Source: Burkholderiales bacterium (lineage in GTDB: Bacteria; Pseudomonadota; Gammaproteobacteria; Burkholderiales; UBA11063). Taken from it: DNA of 64,000 nt. The notes beneath the pieces are model-generated. The model searched no databases. It saw nothing but the letters and a program-made list of their open reading frames with translations, and was not told the origin of the DNA. Positions 17,140 to 25,724 of this stretch are shown piece by piece. The stretch lies in NCBI GenBank assembly GCA_020697255.1, contig JAJFBE010000009.1, forward strand, positions 1 to 64,000, in the 5' to 3' direction. The translations under genes were made by a program, and so were the position numbers. Each line of letters starts with the position of its first letter. Positions within the stretch are counted from its first letter, which is position 1.

Positions 17140-17385
17140 ATAACACCAAATGGGTTACAAACTTTATGGAAAGCAAATCAGACAACTACAAAATTTACTA
17201 CATTAATATGAACTGTGGGAAGTCGGATAATTGTTGGTACGGATATCCCAGCAGCAGAGATTCCGGGAAATAACTCCCATGATTATGCTGTTGGGAGAAA
17301 TGCAGCAACCGGACAAGAAATTGCCAGATCTGATATTTTATCGGCAATGACTCAAGGTACAATATTTATTTTGCAATTACTTTGA
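17140..17385 (+). pseudogene. Dead gene fragment upstream of sodC
   Basis: One frame reads ITPNGLQTLWKANQTTTKFT, reaches a TGA at 17209-17211, then continues TVGSRIIVGTDIPAAEIPGN, SHDYAVGRNAATGQEIARSD and ILSAMTQGT to a TGA at 17383-17385. The residue pattern after the internal stop is strongly protein-like. There is no start codon. The fragment ends in the sodC leader. I do not recognise the family. The two in-frame stops and the missing 5' end suggest a decayed gene. Confidence 0.45.
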
Positions 17386-17405
17386 AAATAATTGAGGAGA
17401 TCAGA

Positions 17406-17918
17406 ATGAAAAATGGCTTAAAATTACTTGCTATACTGAGTACTACTACAGTTTCAAGTTTCGCTGCAAGTGTCGAAATACCGATGTATTTAACCAACGA
17501 AGCACATAGTTCTGTTGGTAGTATAACGGCAACTGATAGCAAATATGGTCTGATGTTTATACCAAAACTAATGGGATTGGTTCCTGATTTAGGTGCCGGG
17601 GTTCATGGTTTTCATGTTCATGAAAAAGCCTCTTGTGCTGATATGGGGATGGCAGCTGGTGGCCATTTAGATCCAAAAAAAACGAAAACCCATTTAGGCC
17701 CATACAATCCTAACGGACATCTTGGGGATTTGCCAGCGGTGTATATTGCTGCAGACGGTACATTATCGTTACCGGTTGTGGCTCCACGCCTAAAAGTTAA
17801 AGATATTTTGGGACATAGTTTAATGATTCATAATGGTGGTGATAATTATTCAGATGAGCCAAAACTATTAGGTGGTGGAGGACCACGCATGGTATGTGGC
17901 GTAATCCCCACCAAGTAA
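17406..17918 (+). CDS. sodC: Periplasmic Cu,Zn superoxide dismutase
   Basis: This 170-residue enzyme dismutates superoxide in the periplasm. It has a signal peptide (cleavage near SFA-AS, about residue 21). Copper ligands lie in GFHVHE (His70 and His72), with zinc and bridging ligands in GGHLDP, HLGPYNPNGHLGDLP and a C-terminal LMIHNGGDNYSD. Cysteines in KASC and MVCGV form the usual disulphide. The GAGGAG site 8 bases before the ATG fixes the start. It is a bacterial-type SodC. It is convergent with the transglycosylase genes. Confidence 0.95.
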   Translation: MKNGLKLLAILSTTTVSSFAASVEIPMYLTNEAHSSVGSITATDSKYGLMFIPKLMGLVPDLGAGVHGFHVHEKASCADMGMAAGGHLDPKKTKTHLGPYNPNGHLGDLPAVYIAADGTLSLPVVAPRLKVKDILGHSLMIHNGGDNYSDEPKLLGGGGPRMVCGVIPTK

Positions 17919-17919
17919 C

Positions 17920-18921
17920 TTATATGCAGCCATTTTTAGCAGCTTTGGCAACGACGGCCTGGCCCAATTGATAGGTGACTAAAGCATAACGGTTACTATG
18001 ATTATAGGCAAAGATTACAAAGAAATTATCTAAGGCAAGCCAGGCAGGGTTTTTTGCCAAATTACTAAATGAGATCAAATCGGCCATGCTGGATTGATCA
18101 ATTGCCGAGCTACGAACCGTAACACCGTTTTGCTTCCAGGTGGCTATAGAATAAGCAAGTTCTCTATTATTGCAGCGAAGCGTTTGACATGTCTTGCCAT
18201 TATGTTTAGCATTCAGGTATACTGGCTCGCCGCTTTTCCAGCCATGTCCTTTAATATAATTACCAATACTGACAATTGCATCATTGGCAATCATCAAATC
18301 TGGTGTATCTCCGTTATAGCTAACCGCATAATCCAGATATGAACTAGGCATAAACTGGGCAATGCCAAACCCACCATCAATTGAGCCACGCATTTCTTCG
18401 GGATCCCAATCATTCTTATAACACATAAGCAAATATTTGGCCAATTCCTCCTGGAAAAATTCAACTCGTCTTGGTGAATTAAAGGCAACAGTAGCCAGCG
18501 CATCAAGTACTCTATAATGCCCGGTATTAGTGCCATAAGCTGTTTCAACCCCTATGATACCCAGGATAACTTCAGGCGGTACACCATATTTTTCTCGGGC
18601 TTTATGTAGTGCATCTCTATGGCTACACATAAATTGGGCACCCCGGTTGATCATAGCCGGGTAAATAAATTGCCGCCTATAGCGCTCCCAGCTTCTTTGA
18701 CTTGGTTGGGATACTTTTCCACTTGGTTGTTGTAATTGATAGCTGCGAGGTTGAAAAATTGCCCGCTCTAAGGCTTTTTCCATATATTTTTCAGGGATAT
18801 TTAATTTAGCTGAATACGTGCTGACAAATCTTTCTTCCTGATCATCGGTAAATACTTTAGTTGCAAATACATATGTAAAATTTAGGCTAAGATAAGCAGT
18901 AAAAATAGTTTTGTATATCAT
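17920..18921 (-). CDS. MltB-type lytic transglycosylase (second of a tandem pair)
   Basis: This 333-residue GH103 enzyme cleaves the glycan strands of murein to leave 1,6-anhydro ends. A signal peptide covers about 20 residues and there is no lipobox, so it should be soluble in the periplasm, unlike the lipid-anchored MltB. The catalytic Glu126 lies in GIIGVETAYGTNTGHYRVLD, followed by the family motif GGFGIAQFMPSSYLDYAVSY and an active-site IGNYIKGHGW. Its start overlaps the stop of an upstream paralogue by 4 bases (ATGA); the two share about 55-60% identity by eye and arose by tandem duplication. Confidence 0.93.
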   Translation of the reverse strand: MIYKTIFTAYLSLNFTYVFATKVFTDDQEERFVSTYSAKLNIPEKYMEKALERAIFQPRSYQLQQPSGKVSQPSQRSWERYRRQFIYPAMINRGAQFMCSHRDALHKAREKYGVPPEVILGIIGVETAYGTNTGHYRVLDALATVAFNSPRRVEFFQEELAKYLLMCYKNDWDPEEMRGSIDGGFGIAQFMPSSYLDYAVSYNGDTPDLMIANDAIVSIGNYIKGHGWKSGEPVYLNAKHNGKTCQTLRCNNRELAYSIATWKQNGVTVRSSAIDQSSMADLISFSNLAKNPAWLALDNFFVIFAYNHSNRYALVTYQLGQAVVAKAAKNGCI

Positions 18922-19943
18922 AATTTACATCCTAATTCATTGGCGCGGGAGACAACTGAAGTACCTAGCTGGTATATTGTTAATGCATAATAGGTACTAT
19001 GATTATAAGAAAAGATTGTAAAGAAATTATCTAGTACCAGCCATGCCGGGTGATTGGCCAGGTTAGTAACTGAAACAACCCTGGATAAATTTGATGGATC
19101 GATTGTGAAAGAACGTTTAATTGCTATATCACTGTTTAGCCAGGTAGAGAGATCATAGGCAATTGCTTGAGTGGGACAGTTTAATTGTTGGCAGGTTGCG
19201 GGGTTGGTGTTAACATTTAAGTATACAGGAGCGCCCTTTTGCCAGCCGTGTTGTTTGATATAATTGCCTATACTCATGATTGCATCATCCGCAATCATTA
19301 AGTCTGGAATCTCTCCGGTGTAACTAATAGCATAATCGAGGTAAGAGCTGGGCATAAATTGAGCCATGCCAAATGCTCCATCAATTGAGCCTTTCATTGC
19401 AGTAGGATTCCATTTATTTTTATAACACATTAGTATATATTTGGCTAGTTCATCCTGAAAAAAGTGGACCCGATGGAGCGTATTAAACGCAATAGTAGCC
19501 AATACATCCAGGACTTTAAGATGACCAACATTTTTACCATATGCGGTTTCAACACCTAGTATGCCTAAGATGATTTCCGGTGGCACTCCAAAATCAATTC
19601 CAGCTTTACGTATAGCATCTTTATGCACACACATAAACCTGGCACCTGTATTAATCATGGCCGGATATATAAACTGCCCTCTATAGTGCTCCCATTTTCT
19701 GCGACTATCTGCTATAGTAATTATACTACTAACTGGCGGCTTAAGCTGGTCGCTAGCTGGCTCATACGTAGCCTGATGTAAAACTATTCTTATATAGTCT
19801 TCAGGTATTTGATACCTGTGTGCGTATTTTTGGATAAAATTTTCTTCCTGGGCTTTGGTAAATACTTCAATTGCCGGTGCATTATTAAAACTTATAGCAA
19901 AAAATATGAAAAAAAATATTTTATTTATTGATTGTTGCATCAT
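18918..19943 (-). CDS. MltB-type lytic transglycosylase (first of a tandem pair)
   Basis: The 341-residue protein is the paralogue of the next gene. It has a signal peptide (cleavage near APA-IE), the catalytic Glu132 in GILGVETAYGKNVGHLKVLD, and GAFGMAQFMPSSYLDYAISY. Both copies keep all the visible catalytic elements, so both are probably active. The N-terminal linker between signal peptide and catalytic domain differs most between the copies (PASDQLKPPVSSI versus PRSYQLQQPSGKV), which could separate their roles. It follows the PLC-like lipoprotein gene after 14 bases on the same strand. Confidence 0.93.
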   Translation of the reverse strand: MMQQSINKIFFFIFFAISFNNAPAIEVFTKAQEENFIQKYAHRYQIPEDYIRIVLHQATYEPASDQLKPPVSSIITIADSRRKWEHYRGQFIYPAMINTGARFMCVHKDAIRKAGIDFGVPPEIILGILGVETAYGKNVGHLKVLDVLATIAFNTLHRVHFFQDELAKYILMCYKNKWNPTAMKGSIDGAFGMAQFMPSSYLDYAISYTGEIPDLMIADDAIMSIGNYIKQHGWQKGAPVYLNVNTNPATCQQLNCPTQAIAYDLSTWLNSDIAIKRSFTIDPSNLSRVVSVTNLANHPAWLVLDNFFTIFSYNHSTYYALTIYQLGTSVVSRANELGCKL

Positions 19944-19957
19944 AAAAACCTCATATT

Positions 19958-20968
19958 TTATTCTGGTTTTTCTTCTACAGTATACTGATTACTAAGAGTG
20001 GTTTGGTTATTCGGTATTGATAAATCAATGATTGCATCAAGATGTTTGTAATCAGTTACTATTATCATAGCATGATTTGCTAAAGTTTGGCTTAAATAAT
20101 TTAATATAAGTGGATCATCCTGGTTAGTACTTGAAATTCCGTTATCGATATTATATGCCGGTAGCTCTGAGTATAGTGGCATAATACTTATTATATTCGC
20201 CAGTTCGGGATCTTTTTTATACATGTTTTGAATGGTTTCTATTTTTTGTACGGTTGAATAGCCGGCTTGTGGAGTTATAGCAACCATAGTCTTATCCCAG
20301 ACAAAGGGAAAGGTTGCAAGTTGCGGATTACTTGACAGCAAAATGATTTGTTTGCCAGCTTTTTTTAATTGGCCGACACTATTTTTAAACATAGATTTTG
20401 GTACTAAACTATGTCCAATGATAGTGATAATATGATTATATAATAGTGTAGCATCTCTGGCATTCATTTTACCATAATCAGCCCACAGATTATTATCCAG
20501 ATCCAGAATAATAATTTCCCCGGAATGATTGTTTACATAATCATTTATACTTGTAAGAATATTATCCAGCTTATCGGTTAAGTATATATTTGAAGTATAG
20601 AGTGAATTATTTTGTCCACATACCTGTAACTCGATATAACGAATACCATCACTTAGTTGATGGTTAATATCTTCTTTTTGTGTATTTAGGTAAGCAACAA
20701 ATGATTCACGGTTATAGCGTTTACTCTCTTGCATGACATGTTGCAAGGTAGCGTTAATAGACATATTTTTAGGATCAATACTTTCTCCAACACATAAAGA
20801 CTCGCTACCTTTTATATTATAGGCATTAGCCAGGTGGGTTCCCGGAAGGGTAAGTTCACCAATAGTTTTATCATCAATAATACGGTGGTTATCTTTCATC
20901 CATGTACTGTTTGTGGCACATCCAGAAGCAAATATCAATGGTATAAAGAAAATTATTTTTTTAAACAA
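19958..20968 (-). CDS. PLC-X domain lipoprotein with substituted catalytic residues
   Basis: The 336-residue lipoprotein has a lipobox FASGC (Cys17) and a PI-specific phospholipase C X-like fold: LTLPGTHLANAY, DGIRYIELQV, LYTSNIYLTDKLDNIL and GEIIILDLDNN align by eye with bacterial PI-PLC. The first catalytic His is kept (His45), but the neighbouring Asp is Leu46, the Arg of the DIR motif is Gln115, and the second catalytic His (YHG in PlcA) is replaced in YTS (Thr125). It therefore looks catalytically impaired or altered. The start is TTG, placed directly after the glk stop TAA, with AAGGG 11 bases upstream; no ATG preserves the signal peptide. Confidence 0.75.
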   Translation of the reverse strand: MFKKIIFFIPLIFASGCATNSTWMKDNHRIIDDKTIGELTLPGTHLANAYNIKGSESLCVGESIDPKNMSINATLQHVMQESKRYNRESFVAYLNTQKEDINHQLSDGIRYIELQVCGQNNSLYTSNIYLTDKLDNILTSINDYVNNHSGEIIILDLDNNLWADYGKMNARDATLLYNHIITIIGHSLVPKSMFKNSVGQLKKAGKQIILLSSNPQLATFPFVWDKTMVAITPQAGYSTVQKIETIQNMYKKDPELANIISIMPLYSELPAYNIDNGISSTNQDDPLILNYLSQTLANHAMIIVTDYKHLDAIIDLSIPNNQTTLSNQYTVEEKPE

Positions 20969-21958
20969 TTAAGGTATATACCCTTTGGTTAAATAGCTAT
21001 CCAGGGCATGACTGGCTCCCAGAAATGCAGGGAAGTCATGAGTAATTACGTAAATTGGCATTTTTACTAAAAATGGACGATAGCGTCCTTTATCCTCAAA
21101 GCGCGAACGAAACTCCGAATGTATAAAGTAATCCAGGATTTTTGGAATTATACCGCCGCCAATATATACCCCGCCAAACGAATTTAGTGTAACGGCAACA
21201 TTAGATGCAACAGTACCCAGCATGCGGCAAAAAATATCTACGCTTTGCTGACATAGCCAATCAAGTCCAACAATTCCTTTTTGCGTTATTTCGGCTGGAG
21301 TTGGTAGGGTAGTAATTGACTGGCCGTGGATATAACATAAGCCTTCATATATTAGCTGTAATCCGGGACCAGATAAAAAGCGTTCAGCTGATACGTGGCT
21401 AAAACGCTTATGTACAAAGCTCCACAGCTCAACTTCTTCTTCATTAACTGCAGGAAAACTTGATCTGCCACATTCAGCAGCGATTGCCAGGTATTCACCA
21501 AGCGGATGGCGAATTAGTGAAGCCATTCCAAGCCCGGTACCCGGCCCAATTACTAGTTTGGGTTTACTATGATCAGGTTCCTCTGTACCGCCTACCCGGA
21601 CTAAACATTCTTTAGAGATATGAGGTATCGAGAGTGCCATAGCGTGCCAGTCATTGAGAAAAATTAAATTCTCAAAACCGGTTTCGGCTCTGGTTTGTGA
21701 CTGGGAAAATGTTTGCCATGGGCTATTAACCATAAATATGCTATCGTCAATTACCGGGGTTGGTAAGGCAAGCGCTGCATTTTTTATTTTACCGCTCATC
21801 CCGATTTGGTTTAGATATTCGATTACTACGTCGGATAAAGCCTTAAAATCTTTACAGGCAAAAATTTTTGTTGATTCATATTCAAAAGGTCTTACTTCAA
21901 GGCTAAAGCGGGCATTAGTTCCGCCGATATCGGAAATTAAACGAGGGAAAGTTGTCAT
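20969..21958 (-). CDS. glk: Glucokinase
   Basis: This 329-residue ROK-independent (E. coli Glk-type) glucokinase phosphorylates glucose with ATP in the cytosol. The phosphate-binding motif SDIGGTNARF spans residues 9-18, the catalytic region is LIFLNDWHAMALSIP, and GPGTGLGMASLI and the C-terminal VYIGGGIIPKIL are intact. The ATG at 21958 has AAGGG seven bases upstream; longer frames to 22003 lack a binding site. The 6-phosphogluconolactonase gene lies 26 bases upstream, so the two probably feed glucose-6-phosphate and its oxidation product into the pentose phosphate or Entner-Doudoroff pathway. Confidence 0.94.
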   Translation of the reverse strand: MTTFPRLISDIGGTNARFSLEVRPFEYESTKIFACKDFKALSDVVIEYLNQIGMSGKIKNAALALPTPVIDDSIFMVNSPWQTFSQSQTRAETGFENLIFLNDWHAMALSIPHISKECLVRVGGTEEPDHSKPKLVIGPGTGLGMASLIRHPLGEYLAIAAECGRSSFPAVNEEEVELWSFVHKRFSHVSAERFLSGPGLQLIYEGLCYIHGQSITTLPTPAEITQKGIVGLDWLCQQSVDIFCRMLGTVASNVAVTLNSFGGVYIGGGIIPKILDYFIHSEFRSRFEDKGRYRPFLVKMPIYVITHDFPAFLGASHALDSYLTKGYIP

Positions 21959-21984
21959 TAGGAAACCCTTATATAATACTGGAA

Positions 21985-22668
21985 TTAAGAAGAAAATATA
22001 CAAACATCAGGACGTTTTCTTAGTAAGTAGCTAATGGGATAGTCCTGGTTATGCCCCTTTATAGCATCATCTAATACTTTTAGTTTTGTGACATTAGCCG
22101 TTATACCAATTACAGCCAGGATTAGGTGCCTGATCTTAAGTAAGGCGCTTAAATTTAAACCGATTCTGGTATATTTTGCACTAAGTGGATTAGTTTCGAT
22201 ATAAGCTGGCTTTGCATTTATATCAATTGCTTGTTTAAACTCAGGGCACTCAGGGAAAATTGAAGCAGTATGCCCATCTTCGCCCATGCCAAGTATGGCA
22301 ATATCAATTTGGTTAACTAAAGAGTTGGCATTATTTAACATTTCAGGCAGGTTTGATTTTGCTAAAACAAGACCGCTAAATTTGGCATTTGCTGCCTGGT
22401 TTTTTAATAAATGAGTACGAACTAAAAGTTCATTGCTATCTGCCGAGTTGGTATCTGTTACACGTTCATCGACTAAAGTAATGGTTATTTTCTCCCATGG
22501 AAGCTTAGCAATACTTAGTTTTTCAAATAACGGAATTGGGCTTTTGCCGCCTGAAACCGCGAGAGTAACTTGGTTTTGCTGTTTTAGTAAATCACATATA
22601 GTTGTAGTAATGTATTTGACAATTAGATCAATCTGCTGGTCATTATCGGAAACAAAATTATTGCTCAT
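21985..22668 (-). CDS. pgl: 6-phosphogluconolactonase
   Basis: This DevB/Pgl-type protein of 227 residues hydrolyses 6-phosphogluconolactone. Family motifs are VTLAVSGGKSPIPLFEKL near residue 35, ITITLVDERVTDTNSADSNE, and IAILGMGEDGHTASIFP. The ATG at 22668 has AGG about ten bases upstream; a GTG at 22680 is an alternative. It is the first gene of pgl-glk. The glucose-6-phosphate dehydrogenase gene is not next to it. Confidence 0.93.
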   Translation of the reverse strand: MSNNFVSDNDQQIDLIVKYITTTICDLLKQQNQVTLAVSGGKSPIPLFEKLSIAKLPWEKITITLVDERVTDTNSADSNELLVRTHLLKNQAANAKFSGLVLAKSNLPEMLNNANSLVNQIDIAILGMGEDGHTASIFPECPEFKQAIDINAKPAYIETNPLSAKYTRIGLNLSALLKIRHLILAVIGITANVTKLKVLDDAIKGHNQDYPISYLLRKRPDVCIFSS

Positions 22669-22735
22669 GCTTGGTGGCACCTATAAAGTGTTAAGTCTAT
22701 ATTCTACACTAAATGGAATGTATCTAGTATGTATA

Positions 22736-22744
22736 TGATATAAT
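22736..22744 (+). promoter_or_regulatory. Extended -10 promoter of the fabI-kdsD-lpt operon
   Basis: TGA-TATAAT is a perfect extended -10 element in the short divergent region between pgl and fabI. Transcription would start near 22751, and GGAG lies seven bases before the fabI ATG. Confidence 0.6.
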
Positions 22745-22781
22745 CCACATTATTAAACTTAGATTACAATGGAGTATTATT

Positions 22782-23567
22782 ATGGGATTTCTTCTGGGTA
22801 AAAAAATATTAATTACCGGATTGTTATCCGATCGCTCGATTGCTTTTGGCGTAGCTAAAGTATGCAAAGAGCAGGGAGCGGAGTTAGCTTTCACTTACCA
22901 AAGTGATAGATTTGAACAAAGAGTAAGAGATTTAGCTGCAAAGTTTGATTCAAAACTGCTCTTTAAATGTGATGTAACGGTAGATAGTGATATTGAAGGG
23001 TTATTTAATGGAATCGCCAAAGAGTGGGGGCAATTAGATGGTATTTTACACTCTATTGCTTTTGTTCCAAAAGAAGGTTTAACCGGAAGTTTTGTTGATA
23101 ATGTAAGCCGCGAAGTTTATCAGGTATCTAATGATATTAGTTCCTATAGTTTTCTGGCACTAGCCAAGTATGGACGCAAATTATTAAATAAATCAGGAGG
23201 TTCATTGGTTACTCTGTCTTATCTGGGTGGAGAGCGTGTAGTTACTAATTATAATATGTCTGGCGTTGCAAAAGCAGCATTGGAAGCAACAATGCGTTAT
23301 ATGGCTAATGACCTTGGGCCGGAAGGGATACGGGTAAATGCAGTATCAGCTGGGCCAATTAAAACTTTAGCCGCTAGTGGAATTTCGGGGTTTTCAAAAA
23401 TTTTAGACCATATTGCTAAAAATGCTCCTTTAAGACGTAACATTACTGCTGAGGAAGTTGGTAATGCAGTTGCATTCCTATTCTCTGGTTTAGCCAGTGG
23501 TATAACCGGTGAAGTGTTATATGTTGATTCTGGTTATAACATAATGGGTGTTGGGTTAGATGGCTAA
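22782..23567 (+). CDS. fabI: Enoyl-[acyl-carrier-protein] reductase (NADH)
   Basis: The 261-residue enzyme performs the last reductive step of fatty acid elongation. It is a short-chain dehydrogenase of FabI type, with GLLSDRSIAFGVAKV as nucleotide-binding segment and the catalytic Tyr…Tyr-x6-Lys in LSYLGGERVVTNYNMSGVAK. The region contacting triclosan-like inhibitors looks conventional by eye. The gene overlaps kdsD by 8 bases and starts an envelope operon, an unusual place for fabI. Confidence 0.96.
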   Translation: MGFLLGKKILITGLLSDRSIAFGVAKVCKEQGAELAFTYQSDRFEQRVRDLAAKFDSKLLFKCDVTVDSDIEGLFNGIAKEWGQLDGILHSIAFVPKEGLTGSFVDNVSREVYQVSNDISSYSFLALAKYGRKLLNKSGGSLVTLSYLGGERVVTNYNMSGVAKAALEATMRYMANDLGPEGIRVNAVSAGPIKTLAASGISGFSKILDHIAKNAPLRRNITAEEVGNAVAFLFSGLASGITGEVLYVDSGYNIMGVGLDG

Positions 23568-24540
23568 TACTTTATACCAAAAAATTTTTGCTATTGCCAA
23601 CCGGGTTTTTAGCGATGAAATTGAAGGTATAAATACGGTTGCCAAAAATCTAAACGCTGATTTTGCCAGCACTGTCACTCTTCTTTTAAATTGTAAGGGT
23701 AAGGTTATTGTGCTTGGTATTGGCAAATCCGGCCATATTGCCAAAAAGATGGCTGCTACTTTTGCCTCAACCGGAACTCCTTCATTTTTTGTACATCCGG
23801 CAGAGGCTCTTCATGGTGACTTGGGTATGATAGGAAGCCAGGATGTTGTAATTGCTATATCTTATTCAGGCGAATCGGACGAAATTCTTGCTATATTGCC
23901 AGCTATATTACATAAATCAATTCCCGTTATTGCTATGACTGGCAATGTAAACTCAAGTTTAGCAAAATATGCAACTCATGTATTAAATATTCAAATTGAA
24001 AAAGAAGCTTGTCCTCTAAATTTGGCGCCAACTACCAGTACAACCGTGAGTCTGGTTTTAGGTGATGCTATAGCAGTTAGCTTATTGGAATTACGTGGAT
24101 TCAAACCCGAAGATTTTGCACTTTCTCATCCCGGGGGCAGCCTTGGCCGGCGGCTACTCACTAAAGTTAGTGATATTATGCATGGTGGCGATAGGCTGCC
24201 TGCAGTATCTATTGGTGCCAGTTTAAAAGATGCAGTGGTTGAAATTAGTAATAAAGGCTTGGGCCTTGCTGCAGTTATTGATGACAAACAAAAGCTTTGT
24301 GGGGTAATTACTGACGGCGATTTACGCAGGCTTTTAGATCATAATGTAGATATCAGGAGCGTCCGGGCGGTGGATATAATGAATAAAAATCCCAAATTAT
24401 TAAAGGATACGGATCTTGCCACAACTGCAGTTAATCTTATGGAAAAATATAAGATCACTGGTTTTTTGGTGGTAGATGATAAGATGAAGCTAGTAGGTGC
24501 CTTTAATTTACATGATTTATTTAAAGCAAAGTTAATTTAA
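23560..24540 (+). CDS. kdsD: Arabinose-5-phosphate isomerase
   Basis: This 326-residue KpsF/GutQ/KdsD-type enzyme converts ribulose-5-phosphate to arabinose-5-phosphate, the first step of Kdo synthesis. It has an N-terminal SIS domain (VIVLGIGKSGHIAKKMAATF; SYSGESDEIL; CPLNLAPTTSTTVSLVLGD) and two C-terminal CBS domains (from about residue 205). It overlaps fabI, so translation is coupled. Together with the next genes it makes the Kdo part of the LPS inner core. Confidence 0.95.
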   Translation: MANTLYQKIFAIANRVFSDEIEGINTVAKNLNADFASTVTLLLNCKGKVIVLGIGKSGHIAKKMAATFASTGTPSFFVHPAEALHGDLGMIGSQDVVIAISYSGESDEILAILPAILHKSIPVIAMTGNVNSSLAKYATHVLNIQIEKEACPLNLAPTTSTTVSLVLGDAIAVSLLELRGFKPEDFALSHPGGSLGRRLLTKVSDIMHGGDRLPAVSIGASLKDAVVEISNKGLGLAAVIDDKQKLCGVITDGDLRRLLDHNVDIRSVRAVDIMNKNPKLLKDTDLATTAVNLMEKYKITGFLVVDDKMKLVGAFNLHDLFKAKLI

Positions 24541-24553
24541 CAATACTTGTGTC

Positions 24554-24574
24554 ATCCCCGACTTGATCGGGGAT
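24554..24574. repeat. Perfect hairpin in the kdsD-kdsC gap
   Basis: ATCCCCGA-CTTGA-TCGGGGAT is a perfect 8-bp stem with a 5-base loop, preceded by GTC. It resembles the other GTCAT-starting hairpin repeats in the window. It lies inside the operon and has no U-run, so it is more likely an mRNA-stabilising or REP-type element than a terminator. Confidence 0.55.
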
Positions 24575-24604
24575 TTGTCTTAAAAATATAGAGGGACTAA
24601 GTTT

Positions 24605-25144
24605 TTGAAGAGCGATAATTTTATAGTTGAAAAAGCCAAAGATGTGAAAGTTATAGTGACAGATGTAGATGGTGTTCTAACCGATGGCTATATTACAATT
24701 GATGAAAACGGAAATGAACCATTTGGTAAGTTTAGTATATATGATGGTTTTGCTGTAGTAATGGCGCATGCTTGCGGTCTGAAAATTATTGTCATTTCGG
24801 GTCGGCAATCCAAATGTACTGAGGTCCGTTGTAGAAAACTTGGAATTGATGAAGTATATACCGGAGTACCTAATAAATCGGAAAAACTAAAAGAAATTGC
24901 CAAACGTTTGGGCTTAAATTTTAATGAGATGGCCTATATTGGTGATGATTTAATTGACTTAGGTGCAATGAGTCTGGTTGGTTTTAAAGTGGCCCCCAAA
25001 AATGCGGTACAGACAATAAAAGATTATGTAGATTATGTGACTAGCGCTGCCAGCGGTGATGGTGCTTTGAGAGAACTAGTTGATCTGGTACTCAACTCTC
25101 AAGGTCGTTATGACGAATATGTGAAACAGTTTTTTAATTTATAA
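24605..25144 (+). CDS. kdsC: Kdo-8-phosphate phosphatase
   Basis: This 179-residue HAD-family phosphatase releases Kdo from Kdo-8-phosphate. The catalytic aspartates are Asp20 and Asp22 in VTDVDGVLTDG; VISGRQSK and MAYIGDDLIDLGAM are the later HAD motifs. The length fits the tetrameric KdsC class. The start is probably TTG at 24605, with AGAGGGA upstream; no ATG precedes the catalytic motif in frame. Its neighbours kdsD and lptCAB are the same as in E. coli. Confidence 0.94.
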   Translation: MKSDNFIVEKAKDVKVIVTDVDGVLTDGYITIDENGNEPFGKFSIYDGFAVVMAHACGLKIIVISGRQSKCTEVRCRKLGIDEVYTGVPNKSEKLKEIAKRLGLNFNEMAYIGDDLIDLGAMSLVGFKVAPKNAVQTIKDYVDYVTSAASGDGALRELVDLVLNSQGRYDEYVKQFFNL

Positions 25145-25146
25145 AA

Positions 25147-25719
25147 ATGCATAAATTTTACTCTTCCCGCACATTTACTGCCTTTGCCATGATTATCATG
25201 GGGGTGTTATGTTTACTTTTAGATACCTTAACCCGAATCAATTTTAATAAGATTGAATTACCAAAAAATAGTCCTGAATATAATGCCAAAGGCGTAAATG
25301 GCAGTGTATATAATAAAAATGGTAAGCTACAATATAACCTGAAGAGTAATACAGCCTGGCAGTTTCCTGAAGATAAACGTATTTATATGGAAATGATGGA
25401 CATCAAGATGTATAATGAGAGTAATGAAGGTATAAAATATGATTTAACCAGTGATGATGGTTGGGTGAATCATAGTAGTAAATTAGGTTATTTAGGTAAA
25501 AACACAGAATTGGTAGTTGAAGACGCGAATCCCAGGAAAATTACCCGGATTTTTGCAAGTGCAGTGGATTTAGATTTAAATAAAAATATATTTAAGAGTA
25601 ACGAAGATGTGAAAGCGATCCAGGATAAAAACATATTGACCGGTCATGGATTTAGCTATGATCGGGATCGGCAGTTTTTAGAAATTAATTCAAAAGTTAA
25701 GATTATTTATTACAGGTAA
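25147..25719 (+). CDS. lptC: LPS export system protein LptC
   Basis: This 190-residue bitopic inner-membrane protein is the LptC link that receives LPS from LptB2FG and passes it to LptA. One N-terminal membrane segment (about residues 10-27, FAMIIMGVLCLLLDTL) is followed by a beta-jellyroll periplasmic domain. The sequence is divergent, as is usual for LptC, and the identification rests on the segment order and on the position between kdsC and lptA. Confidence 0.88.
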   Translation: MHKFYSSRTFTAFAMIIMGVLCLLLDTLTRINFNKIELPKNSPEYNAKGVNGSVYNKNGKLQYNLKSNTAWQFPEDKRIYMEMMDIKMYNESNEGIKYDLTSDDGWVNHSSKLGYLGKNTELVVEDANPRKITRIFASAVDLDLNKNIFKSNEDVKAIQDKNILTGHGFSYDRDRQFLEINSKVKIIYYR

Positions 25720-25724
25720 AATAA

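Noticed and set aside
17165-17272. Short ATG-started frame (MESKSDNYKIYY…) in the region before sodC
   Set aside because: It overlaps the longer coding-like remnant in another frame, has no ribosome binding site and ends after 35 codons.
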